From: Plasmopara viticola
Taxonomy: Eukaryota; Oomycota; Peronosporomycetes; Peronosporales; Peronosporaceae
NCBI GenBank assembly: GCA_001695595.3
Contig: MBPM02000106.1
Span: forward strand, 62,001-126,000
Direction: 5' to 3'
Length of the DNA stretch: 64,000 nt
Shown: piece after piece, positions 50,037 through 62,800 of the stretch
Layout of the letters: each line of letters starts with the position of its first letter
How positions within the stretch are numbered: the stretch's first letter is position 1
The notes under the pieces: generated by a model
The model's database searches: none
What the model was told of the DNA's origin: nothing
Seen by the model: only the letters and a program-made list of their open reading frames with translations
Translations under genes and position numbers: made by a program

Positions 50037-50940
50037 TTATGCGATAAAAATCTGCCAAAAAACGCAGTCACTGTGGTCTTCAAGACTAAACTGCGCTCGC
50101 ACTCCATCTAACCATTCAAGGTCATATTCAAAGGAGACTAAGCGTACGAGTTTAAAGGATGCAATTACACGCGGCCGTTTATGTGAAATTGTTTTGAACG
50201 TATTATGTCCCGGGCCTGATGAACCCGGAAGCAATGGCACAGTTATGAAATACCGACCCACCATTTGGGTCACATTTTGATTGTGGGCACGAATTCTTAT
50301 TGAGAGGTGCGATTTGAGTGACGTGCTCGTGATGCAATGCAATTTCGAGCTCAAAGATCGAGAGCTGACCCAGAGGTCTCGGAGCTTCAAGTTTCAGCTG
50401 TATGTCTTGGTAAAATAGTTGTGGTTTTGGCGTCATAACTCGCCAGCTCATGGGTGCATTCTCCAGCCGTTGGTCGCGAGCGACATCAACGCGAGGTCAA
50501 ACATAGTCCAATGTGACATGGAGGGAACATATCTCGTCTAAATTTGAAGGAAGTTTGTGACATCACTTTGACAAGACTGTCCTGATGTCATAGATACTAT
50601 TGTTTGTACCCTTTGTCAGACAAAAAAAGCTACGAGCCACCTACACAAAGTGGTTTGTCATTCTTGCAGACTAAACGCCGGATCAAGGTTTGGCAGGACC
50701 ACCTGGCCAACAATGCAAAACAAACTTGTAGTAATTGTCTCAAGCACTTATCTTCGTGGTAGCTCCCGACTGTCTCTTGAAAACAAAATGAAAGCTTGCT
50801 ATGTGAGATGGAGTCCCACCAAAGAGACATTAAGCTTTTTTTAGCAATGTAATATATCAACACAAGACTTGGGTCTATTTCTGATTTAACCTCGGAGAAA
50901 TGGTCATTTACGACGAAATCTGGCCAATCTGTCCACATAA
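50037..50940 (-). pseudogene. unrecognised coding relic
   Basis: Minus-strand reading gives successive long blocks in alternating frames: 50,938-50,630 (102 codons from an ATG, with FVVNDHFSEV and a Trp-rich segment), then 50,451-50,203, then the end of a frame closing near 50,037 (LEWLDGVRAQFSLEDHSD). Composition is protein-like and clearly less decayed than its surroundings, but stops separate the blocks. I do not recognise a family. It may be a broken cellular gene or a transposon gene. Confidence 0.35.
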
Positions 50941-51389
50941 AGCTTGTTAAGCCATGAAGTGGCTTATAGCGCTAATGTCGGCGCACAGCACACAATTGAT
51001 AAGTCTGTGCATTGAAACTGCAAGTCATACACGAACTGTTGCGCGACAATTGAAATTCATGTAATTGAGTTAGACTCGCAAAAACAAATATTGATACAAA
51101 GCAAAGTAAATGCGACAGAGTTGATACACACTTTCGATCAAATGGTCATTAACTTATAACCTTGCCCTTGGTTATTATAAAAAAATCATTGCAGTAGCAG
51201 CGATTGCCATTGCGAACCGCAGCATAGTAGAATCTGCAATGGCATTGGCTTTCTGTATCGTTAGATTGCTTGGAGAATGTATCGCTGGTGTTCTTTGCAT
51301 ATATTTTTGCGTTTAAACAACGCCTTTCAGCCCTTTATGTAATTTAAAGTAACAAGTAACAAGTGACATAGTTTCAGTACTTTCTAAAG
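50941..51389. other. spacer before satellite C
   Basis: AT-rich, non-coding; I see no repeat unit until about 51,390. A short AACAAGTAACAAGTGAC direct repeat is at 51,351-51,367. Confidence 0.35.
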
Positions 51390-52135
51390 AAGAAGATAAC
51401 TATAAGGAAGTACAGATACGTCCTTTCAATATTTGTAGACATGCACAGATGCAATAGAGGCGCAAATAAGTGTATTTCAAGTGTATTTTCATTGCTGAGA
51501 CACTGTCGGGCCACAGATACGTCCTTTCTATCTATCAGGATAGACGCAATAGAGCCACAACGAAGTGTATAATTATTCTTTTGGAGCACTGAGACGCTGT
51601 ACAGCCCCAAAAACGTCCTTTTTATTGGTGAAAAGATGCACCGACGGAATAGAGCCACAACGAAGTATATGAGCATTCTTTTGGAGCGCTGAGACGTTGT
51701 GCAGTGACAGATACGTTCATTCTATCGGCCTTACGATGGACAGACGCAATAGAGCCACAATGAAGTGTCTAATCATTATTTAGAGCGCTGAGACGCTGTA
51801 CGGTCACAAGTACGTCACTTCTATCTATCTCAACATGCGCAGACGCAATAAAGCCACAAGGAAGTGTATAATCATTCTTTTGGAGCGCTGACGTTGTAAG
51901 GCCAAAGATACGTTCTTTCTTTAGTTCGAAACATGCACAGACGAAAAAGAGCCATAATTAAGTTTATAACCATTCTTAGACGCTGCAGAGCCACAGATAC
52001 GTCCTTTCTATCGGTCTCGACATGAACAGGCGCAATTAAGCAACAATTAAGTGTATTGCCATTCTTTTGTAGCGCTGAGATGCTGTACGGCCACAAACAC
52101 GTCTTTTCTATTTGTCTCGACATGCACAGACGGAA
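51390..52135 (-). repeat. satellite C, first minus-oriented block
   Basis: About seven units of ~100 bp, relatively alike. The landmark CACAGATACGTCCTTTCTATC recurs about every 100 bp (51,410, 51,515, 51,600, 51,705, 51,800, 51,900 and 51,990), together with GACGCAATAGAGCCACAA. This is the best-conserved stretch of the family in the window. Confidence 0.85.
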
Positions 52136-55100
52136 CGGATCAAAGGCTGTGGTACGTATCAACGCTTCGAAGAAGCATTATACACTTAAAAAGAACATTA
52201 TTACATCTGAGCACGCTTGAAAGATGGACGAGACTGATCTGAAGCCGGTAGACATACCAGGGCTTTAAAAGAATAGTGTTGCAATAATATGTTGCTTGAA
52301 CCGAATCTACGCACGTTTAGAAAAATTGACGGGACCGATCTGAGGCCGCTCAGCATATCAGCGGTTTGAAATATCATTGTGCGCCAAAGTATGGCTCAAA
52401 CGAATCTGTGCACGTCTAGAAAGATAGACGATACGGATCTGAATCAGTTGAACATATCGCGCTTCAAATAATAATATTATGCGGTTGAAACGAATATGCG
52501 CACGTCTCGAAAGACAGACGATACGGATCTGTTTCTGCTATGCGTATCAGCGCTTTGAAAAAAGCATTTTGCGGTATGGTCAGGCTCAAACTCATCTAAT
52601 CATGTCATCAAAGATCGACGGAGGAATTTCGGAGTATGGTATATGTCAGTGCTTCGAACGAAGCATTAGGCGCATAGGTTTGAGTTTGACGCATCTGCAA
52701 ACGTCTTAAAGAATGGACTGACGGATACGCGGCCGGTAGACATAAATGTGCTGCAAAAGAATAATAATGCGATAAATTGTAGCTGATACGAATCTGCGCA
52801 TATTTAGAGAGAGAGGCGCGACCGATCTAAGGCCGTCAACGAATCAGTGGGTCTTAAGAAGCTTTATGCGCTAAGGCATTGCACAAAAGAATCTGCTTTT
52901 AAAAAGAAAGACGTGACCTCTATGAGGCAGTACGGCGTATCAGCGCTTTGTGAGAAGTATGGTGCGTCATGGTGTGGCTCAAACGAATCTTTGCACGTCT
53001 AGAAAGATAGACAGTGGAGATAAAAGGACGTGGTATGCGTCCGCTATTCGAAAGAAGCATTAGACGGAAAGGTTTAACTCAGACGCTTCTGTGCACGTCT
53101 ACAACGATAGACAAGACGTGTAAAAGGCCTTGTTCTGTATCAGAGCTTCGAAAGAAGCAATGAGCATTAAGATAGAACTTAAACGCACCTGCGCACGTCT
53201 AGAAAGACAGACGAGATTAATTTTTGATCGTTACGCGTACCAGCGCTCAAAAGAAGCGATATGCCTTCAGGATGTGTTCAAACGCATCCGCGCACGTCTG
53301 ACAAGATGGACGAGATCTTAAGCCGTTACACATATCAATTCTTCAAATAAAGCATTTTATGTGCTAAGGTTTTGCACGTAAAAAACACAAGACAGAACTG
53401 ATCCGGCGTATTAGCGCTTTGGAGAAGCATTTTTTCACTTCAGTATGGCTCAAACCTATCTGTACATGTCTTCAATGATAGATGGAACAGATCGAAGGTC
53501 GTAGTACATATCAGCGCACCGTAAGAAGCATTACGCAAAAAGAAGTAACTCAATCGCATCTGAGCACGTTTTAAAAATAGACGAGAGTGATTTGAGGCAG
53601 TTAGACATATCAGCGCTTCAAAGAATAATAATGCGATAATATGTGGCTGAAACGAATCTGCGCACGTCCAGAATGATAGACGGTACCGAAGTGAGATCGT
53701 ACGGTGTATCAACGCTTCATAAGAAGCTATATGCGCTTAGGCATTGCTCAAACTTTCACGTCTAAAAAGAGAGGCGGGGCTGATCCGAGGACGTACGGCG
53801 TGTCGGCGCTCAGAACGACGCTTTATGCGCTTAAGTAAGGCTCCAACGCAATAAGAATGCCTCGAAAGATAGTCGGAAACAGTTAGACAAATTAGCGCTT
53901 CAAATGAATAATTTCGCTTTAGGATGTGGTTGAAAACATCAATACACGTCTAGAAAGATAAACAGGTATGATCCGAAGCCGTATGATATGTCAGCGCCTC
54001 AAAAGAATAATTACTCGTTAGAGCGTGAATCAAAAGAATATGTGCACGTCTAAAATGATAGGAATGACTGCATTAAGGCCGTCCGACGTATCAGAACCTC
54101 AAAAGATAAATTATATTTTAAGATATGGCTCAAACGCACCAGAGCATGTCGGGAAAGATAGACGATACTGTAATGAGACCGTTCGACATATAGGCGCTTT
54201 GAAAGATTATACATACTAAGGTGCGGCTCAAGCGCATGTGTGCACGGCTAGAAAGATACACGGGACTATTCTTAGTCCGTCTGACGTACGACCGCTTCGA
54301 AAAATTCAGTATGCGCTGATACGCATCCGTGCACGTCAACAAACACAGACAAGACCGATCTGAGGCTTCGCAATATAGCATTCCTTTACATTTAGCAAAT
54401 TGAGCTAACATATGGCTCGAACGCATCTGAGTACGTCCAGAAAGATGTTAAAGACTTTTCTAAGTTGTACTGCGTATCAAAGATACAAAAGAAGCATTAT
54501 GAGTTGAGGTGTGCTTCAAACACGACAGTGCACGTCTACAGGACTATTATAAGGCCGTTTGACGTATCGAAACCTCAAAAGAGAAACTATGCTCTAAGGT
54601 ATGACATAAACATATATGTGCATGTACAAAAAGATAGACGGAACGGATCTGTGGCCGTATGACATATCCACGCTTCAAAAGAGTGATTCTTTGCTAGGAT
54701 GTGGCTCAAAAGCATCTGTGCACGTCTTGTAAACTAAATATGACGACTTTAAGGCTGTTCGACGTATCAGAACCTCAAACGGAAAACTATGGTTTAAGGT
54801 GTGCACGTTCAAATAACAGAGAAGACGAATCGGAAACAGTACTCCGTATCTGCGCTTTAAAGGGAAAAAGTTGCCCTAAGGTTTGGCTCATACGCATCTG
54901 CGCTCATCTGAAAAGATGGACTAGACGGGTCTGAGGTCATGTAACATATCAGCGCTTTAATATAGAAATTAGCACTAAGGCATGACTCAAGCGCATCTCC
55001 GCACGTCCAAAAAATTAGGTGGGATTGTCTGAGGCCGTTCGACGTATCAGTGCCTAAAAAGGAATATGTTCATAAATAGGCCCAGCATCTGGGCACGTTT

Positions 55101-57270
55101 GATACAATGGACAAAACGAATTTGAGGTCGTACGTGTATCAGCGTTTTTAAAGAAGCATCATGCGCTCAAGTTTGGCTCAAACACATCTGTACAGATCTA
55201 GAAAGATAAATGAGACTGATTTGTATCGCATGACATATCAGCGCTTTGAAACAGTATAATTTTTTAGACTGTGGCTCAAACGCGTGTGTGCACGCAAAGA
55301 AACATATACGTGACTGTTTTAAGGCCGTCCGACGTATTAAAACCTCAAATAGAAACTATGGTCTAAAATATGGTTTAAACACATATGTGCACGGCTAGAA
55401 ATACAGACGGGATAGAAGTGATGCCATACGGCGTGGCGGCACCTTGGAAAAAGTTATATGCGCTTAGGAATGAGCCATTCGACATATCAGCACCTTTTAA
55501 ATAGTGATTATGTGTAAGGAGGTGGCCAAAATGCATCTGTGCACGTCTAGAAAAGTGGAGGTGTTCGATCTGAAGCCGTATGGCATTTCAGAGCTTCAAA
55601 AAAGTAATCATTCGTTAAAGTGTGGCTCAAACGCGTCTAGAAATCTAAATGAGACTGATTTAAGGTCGTCCAACGTATCAAAGCCAAAAAAGGAAGACTA
55701 TGTGTAGAGGTGTGTCTTGAACACATCTGCGCACGTCGGGAAAGATAGACGAGACGGATATAAGACCGTGCCATGTATTTGCGCTTCAAAAGAATCATCA
55801 TGCGCTAAGGTATGGCTCACGCATCTCCGCACGTCTAGAATTATAGCTGCGACTGTTCTGAGGCCAACCGACGTATTAGCACTTCAAAACAAGCAATTCG
55901 CGCTATACTCAAACTCTTGTGTGAATGTCGAGAAAGATAGATAGGACTGTTCGTGAGGCCGTACGGCAAAGCAGAATTAAGAAGCTGTATGTGCTTATGT
56001 ATTGCTCAAGCGTATCTGTGCACATCCAGGAGGATAGACAAGACTGCTGAGGTCGTACGATCTATCAAAGCTAAAAAAAACTTTTACCCCAAGTGTCGGG
56101 TCAAACGAGTAAGTGCACTTCCAGAAACATAAGCAAGAATAAGCTTAAGCCGTACGGTATATCAACTCTTAAAAGGCTTTTTGCGCTTATGTATGGCTTA
56201 AACGCATCTGTGCACTTCAATAAAAATAAAAGAGACTGGCCTGGAGACGTAGGGAGTTTTGGCGCTTTATAGGAAGCTGTATGCGCTTATGTATGGCTGA
56301 AACGCATCTGTGCACGCAGAGAAATATAAACGAGATTGATCTAAAATCGTTAGACATATCAGTGATTTCTTCAGCGTCCGGGCACGTCGAGAAAAAAAGA
56401 TTAGTCTGATGCGAGATGAACGAAGAATCAGCTTTTTAAAAGAAGCACTATTTGCTAGGTGATGGCAAATAGTGCTTCTTGGTTCGCCAGTACACATCGA
56501 AAGAAAAACTGGACTGCTTTGAGGCCGAATGATGTATCAGCGCTTAAAAAGAAACAATAATCGCTTTGTTATGGCTCAATGCACTTTTGCACGTCTATAT
56601 AGAAATATTGGACTAATGCAAAACTGGACGAGGTATCAGCGCTTTAATAGAGACATTCCTTGCTAAGTTATTACCTTAAAGCGTCCTTGAACATTATAAA
56701 CAATATAGGACTGTGCAACGTATCAGCGCTTTAAAGAGGGCTATGTGCCAAGCTATTGCTTGATGCGTGTGCGCACGTCTAGTAAAAACGATTAGACCGA
56801 CGCGACATGAACAACGTATCAGCCTTTTAAAGCCTCAGTGGACTGCTTTGAGGCCGTACGTTGTATCAGCATATATAGAAAAAATGTTCGCTTATATACG
56901 GCTCAATGCATCTGTGCACGTCTAGAAAGAAAGATTAGACTGGTGCAAAGCTGGACGAGGTATCAGCGCATCAGAAGAAACATTACCTGCTATTTTTTGC
57001 CTAAATACTTTGTTGCACAGATATATTGGATATTTTATATGAGACTGTGCAACGTATTAGCGCCATAGAGAAGTCTGTATGCCAAGCTATCGCTTAGTGC
57101 GTCTGCACGTCTAGAAATAAAGAGTAGACTGATGCGAGATGAATGACGCTTTTCTTTCTCAAAGGAGCACTATTTGCAAAGGTATGGTCTAAGTGCGTCA
57201 GTGCATATTCAAAGATAAATTGAACTGCATTGAGGCCGTACGATGTTTTAGCACTTCAAAAAGGCAGTAT
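52135..57270 (+). repeat. satellite C, plus-oriented block
   Basis: The same unit on the opposite strand: GGCTCAAACGCATCTGTGCACGTCTAGAAAGATAGACG..., then GAGGCCGTACGACGTATCAGCGCTTCAAAAGAAGCATTATGCG, about 100 bp per unit (for example CACGTCT cores at 52,421, 52,502, 52,982, 53,095 and 53,193). Toward the right end (from about 56.5 kb) units sort into the four-monomer pattern described for the last block. Open frames here are repeat shadows. Confidence 0.9.
56440..56480. repeat. 16-bp-arm hairpin inside satellite C
   Basis: AAGAAGCACTATTTGC at 56,440-56,455 is exactly mirrored at 56,465-56,480 with a 9-base loop. The arm is the normal unit segment AAGAAGCACTATTTGC, so here one satellite segment faces its own inverse at close range. 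Confidence 0.85.
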
Positions 57271-59880
57271 TCAGTCTAATACATCTCCAAAGTTGTGCAA
57301 CAACGGATTAAGGCAAAAATAGCGAGTAATTTATTTTTTTAAGGTGCTGATAATCTGGCCAACTTTCCATCAGATGTTTATTTCTATCAAGACGTGCACA
57401 GATGTATTGAGCCTTATCTTAGCGAATATTGCTTCTTTTAAAGTGCTGATACATTGTACGGCCTCAAACAAGTCCACTTTATCCTAAGTGTGCACTGACG
57501 CACATAGGCCATACTGTAGCAAATAGAGCTTCATTTGAAGTCACACGGTCCGATATCAGTTCTTGCTATGTTCATGGAAGCATTTGAGCCATAACTTAGC
57601 AAGTTGTGCTTCTTTACAAGCGCTTACGCATCGTACGGCCTCATACCAGTATAATGTATCCTTGAGGATGTGCAATGATGTGTTGGGGCTATGATTTAAC
57701 CGTCAGTGTTTCTGTTAAACCGCTAACACCTCGTCTAGCTTTTCGTTAAACTAATGTTTCTTTTTAGACGTGCGCAGAAGCATTGCGGCCATAACTTAGC
57801 AAATAGCGCTTCTTGCAATAAAGTGATACGTCGTCCAGCCTGGCATCAGTCTGATCTTCTTTTATCAAATTGCACGAAAGCATTGAGCCATAACTTAGCA
57901 TATAGCCCTCTTTGAAACCCGGCATCATATTAGTGCAACATATATTTGAAAATGTGCAGCGACGGAATAAGGCAATACCTTTGTCAGTAACGTTTCTTCA
58001 GAAGCGCTGATTCCCCGTCACCTATGCATCAGTCAAACTTTCTTTCTAGACATATGCAGATGCATTGAGCAATAACTTAGAGCATATTGTTTCTTCCGAC
58101 GTGATAATAAATCGTACGTATGGCCTTGAGGCGGTCTAGCTTATCTTTAAATGTGCACTGTACGTACATAGACCATACTATGCTTCATTTAAGTCACACG
58201 GTCCGATGTCAGTTCTTGCTATGTTCACAGAAGAATTTGAGCCATAACTTATTAAATTGTGCTTCTTTATAAGCGCTTAGGTATCATACGGCCTCATACC
58301 AGTATAATGTATACTTGCGGATGTGCAATGATGCGTTGAGGCTATGACTTGGCGGACTGTGTTTCGTTTGAAGTGCTAATACTTTTTCTAGCTTTGCGTA
58401 TGTCTAATGTTTGTTTAAAGAGGTGCACAGAAGCATTATGGCCATAACTTAGCAGATAGTGCTTTTTCAAAAAACTGATACGTCGTCCACCCTTGATCTT
58501 TTTTAGACGTGTTGAGCCATAACTTGGCATGTAGCTCTTTTTAAGCGCTGATACGTATCGCGGCCTCAGATCAGTCCAATATATCTAAGAAGATGTTCAT
58601 CGACTCTTTACACAAAAACTTTGCAAGTAATGGTTGTTCTGATGCGCTACTATTTCGTTCGGCTATGCCTCAGTCTAATTCTTCTTTCCGGACATGCGCA
58701 GACGCAATTAGCAAATCTTTGCAAATCTTTTTTCTTTAAGTGCTATAACATTGTACAGCCCTGAGCAGTCCAGTTGCACTTTTGATGTGCACTGACGTAA
58801 CAGAAGGCTGATATTTCATTCATCTTGCGTCGGTCGAATCTTTCTTTTTATAGTTGCACGGACGCATTAGGCCATAAATTGGCATATAGCCCTTTTAGAG
58901 CACTGGTACGTATCACGGCCTCAATTCAGTTTAATATACCTTCAAAGATGTAAAACGACAATTTCAGGGCAAATAATGTTTCTTCTGAAGCGCTGAAACT
59001 TCGTCTAGCTATGTATCAGTCGAATTATCTTTCTAGACATACGCAGAATCATTGCGCAACACCTTAGCGATTACTAATTCTTTTAATGTGCTGATACATC
59101 GTACGGATCGAAGAAGTCCAGTTCCCCTTTTGATGTGCACTGACGCATCTAGAGCTAATAAGTCATTCATCTCGCATCGGTCTAATGTTTATTCTAGACG
59201 TGCACAGCCGCATTAAGCCATAATTTGGCATATAGTTAAGCGCTGATACGTTGCGCGCCTCATATCAGTCCAATGTTTCTTCGAAGATGTGTAACAACGG
59301 ATTTAGGTAATTATGTTGCAAGAAGTTTTCATTTTTGTGAAGCGCTGATGCCTCGTCCAGCTTTGCATCACCTCTAGACGTGCAAAGATGCATTAAGCGG
59401 TAACTTAGCGAATACTGATTCTTTGAAGTGCTGATACATCGCACGGCCTCAAAGCAGTCCAGTTTCTCTTTAAACGCCCGCTGACGCTTCAAAAGGATGA
59501 TACGTCGTTCATCTTGCGTAGGTCTAAGATTTTCTAGACGTTCACACACGCATTAAACTACAGTATGGCATATACCTTTCTTTAAGGTGCTGATACGTTG
59601 CGCGGCATATCAGTCCAATAAATTTTCGAAGATGTGCAACGACGGTCTTAGGCAGTAACTTAGCAGGTAACGTTTCTTCTGAAGAGTTGATACCTCCACC
59701 AGCTTTGAATCAGTCTAACCTTTCTTTCTAATCATGCGCGGATGCATTTGGCCAAATCTTAGCGAATATTGTTTGTTTTAAAGCGCTGATACATTGTAGA
59801 GCCTCAAAGCAGCTCAACTTTCTTTTAGATGTGCACTGGCGCGCTAAAACCATATCGTATCACTCTTAACTTTGTTTTTA
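57270..59880 (-). repeat. satellite C, second minus-oriented block
   Basis: Units in reverse complement: TAGACGTGCACAGACGCATT, GCCATAACTTAGCAAATAGTGCTTCTTT, AAGCGCTGATACRTCGTACGGCCTCA. Two neighbouring segments, about 57,540-57,680 and 58,190-58,330, are close copies of each other (both with GGTCCGATGTCAGTTCTTGC-type sequence), some 650 bp apart, pointing to a local higher-order duplication. Confidence 0.85.
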
Positions 59881-62800
59881 AAGTGCTGGACAACGGCTCA
59901 GCGTGTCAGAAGAAATATTATCTGCTAAATTTCCGCTTCAAAGCGTCGTTGCACATCATCTTAGATATATTGGACTGATATGAGGCCGTGCAACATATAA
60001 GGGCTTTTTGTCAAGTTATGGCTTAATGCGTCGGTGCACGTCTAGAAAAGAAGATCAGACTGATGCGAGGTTGGACGACATATCACTTTATTGAAAAAAG
60101 CACAATTTGCTAAGTTATAGATATAATGCTTCTGTGCACGTCTTAAAAAAAATTAGACTTACGCAAAGCTAGACAAAGTTTCAGTACTTCAAAAGAAACA
60201 TTGACCGCAAAGTTATAGCCTCAATGCATCATTGCACATCTGCAAGGATAAATTATACTGAAATGAGGCCGTACGATGTATACGTGCTTGCAGGGAAGCA
60301 GTATTTGTTAAGTTAAGGTTCAAAATCTTTTGTGAACAAAGCGAGAGCTGATACCGGACCATGCGACTTTAAAAGAAGAACTATTTGCTATGGTATGATC
60401 TAAGTGAATCAGTGCACATCCAAAGAGGAATTGCACTGCTTTGACGCCGTGCAATGTAACAGAACATTAAAACAAACGACGACATTCGCTAAGAAACGGC
60501 TCAATGCATCTGTGTACGTCTAGAAAGAAAGGTAAGGCTGATGCAAAGCTGGACGGGGTATCAGCGCTTCAGAAGAAACATGACCGGCTAAGTGTTTGCC
60601 TAAATTTGTCGTTGCTCATCTTCGAATATATATATTGGACTGATATGAGGCTGCGCAACGTATCAGCATTTTTAAGAGAGCGGTATGCCAAGTTTCGGCT
60701 TAATGCGTCTGCGCACGTCAAGAAAAAAGATTGGACTGACGCAAGGCTGGACGACGTAGTAGTTTGTAAAAGGAGCACTTCTCACTAAGGTATGGTCTTA
60801 GTGCATCAGTTCACTTAAAGATATATTGGACTGCTTTGTGGCAGTACGATGTATCAGCTGTTTAAAAAGCAATATTCGCCTAGTAATGGCTCAATGGATC
60901 TTTGAACGTCAAGAAAGAAAAGGTAGACTGATATGTGTCTTGGCAAGTCTAGAAAAAAGATTAGACTGATGCAAGATGAACGACGTTTCAACTTTGAACA
61001 GAAGCACTGTTAATTAAGGGATGGTGAAATTGCTTCAGTGCATATCGAAAGATTAATTGAACTGCTTTGAGGCCGGACGAAGCTTATGAAACATAATTTG
61101 CTAAGTTATTGCTCCATGCATTTGTGCACGTCTAGAAAGAAAGACTAAGCTGATGCAAAGCTGGACGAGGTATCAGCGCCTCAAAAAGAACATTATTCAT
61201 TGCCTAAAGGCGTCGTTGTACATCTTTAAAGATATACTGGACTGACATGGGGCCGTTTAACATATCAGCGCTTTAAAAAGACTATTTGCCAATTCATGGC
61301 TCAATGCGTCTGTGCGCGTCTATAAAAAGTCAGATTGATGCGAGGCTGGACGGCGTATTAGCTTCTCAATAAAATATTTTTTGCTTAGATATTATCTTAG
61401 TGTGGCAGCGCAAATCCGAACTGCTTTGAGGCCGTACGATGTATCAGCGCTTTAAAAAGAAACCATACTCGCTAAGCAATGGCTCGATGCATCTGCGTAT
61501 GTCGACAAAAAAAAATTAAGCTGATGCATAGCTAAACGACGGATCAGCGCTTCAGAAGAGAATTATTTTTGCTAACTACTGCCTTAATGCGTCGTTGCAC
61601 AATTTCGAAGATGAACTGGACTGATATCAGGCCGTACAACGTACCATCGCTTGAAAAAAACTTTGTCAAATGATGGCTTTTTGCGTCTGTTGCACGTCTT
61701 GAAAACCGATGAGACTGATGCGAGGCCGGAAGACGTGTCAACTTTTCAAAAGATGCACCACTTGCCAAGGTATTGTCTAAGTGCGTCAGTGCACATCTAA
61801 AGAAAAGTTGTTTTGCTTCAAGGCCGTACGATGTATCAGCAAGTTAAAAGGAACAATATTCGTAAAGTTATCGCTCAATACATCTGCGTATGCCTCGAAC
61901 GAAAGGTTAGAATGATGCATAGCATAACGAGGTACCAGCGCTTCAAAAGAAGCATTACTAGCTAAGTATTTGCCCGAATCCGTCGTTGGACATCTTCAAA
62001 GATATTTTGGACTGGTATGAGGCCGTGCAACGAATCAGCGCTTGAAGAAAAGGAAAATTATGGCTCTCAACGTCTCTGCACGACTGGAAAAAATAGATCA
62101 ATGCCTGGTGATCGACGTATCAGCGTTTTAGAAAAAGCACTATTCGCATAGTTATAGCCTCAATGCGTCATGCATTTTTGTTAGGGTATATAAGACTGAT
62201 GTGGCGCCGTACGATGTGTAAAAGCTTCAAAAGAAGCACTATTTGCTAAGTTCTGGCTGAAATACTTCCGTGAACGTCCTCCAAAATAGCTAGAATTGAT
62301 ATTAGGCGGCGCGACGTATTAGCGCTCCATAAGTCGCATCATTTTTAAAGCTATAACCAAAATGCTTTTATGCAGGTCTGGAAAGAAATATTAGACTGAC
62401 GCAAAGCTGATCGAGGTATCAACACTTAGAAGGAAATATTACTCGCTGAGTTATTGCCTAAATGCGTCGTTGCATATCTTCCAAAATATATATGACTGGT
62501 TTGAGGCCATCCGACGTATCATCGCTCAAGAACGGCCTATTGATAAGGTATGGCTTAGTGCGTCTGCGCACGTTTATAATACAAGATAAGACTGATGCGA
62601 GGATGGACAACGTATCACCACTAAGAAAAAGCACTATTGCTTAGTTATGGCTCGGATGCTTATGTGCACGTTCGAACAGAGGGATAAGAGCTGGACAATG
62701 TATTAACGCTTCAAAAGAAAGATTATTCGCTAAGTTCTATGCTTGATGGAAAGTGCACATCTGAAAGAATATATTTGACTGATATGAGTTTATACAATAT

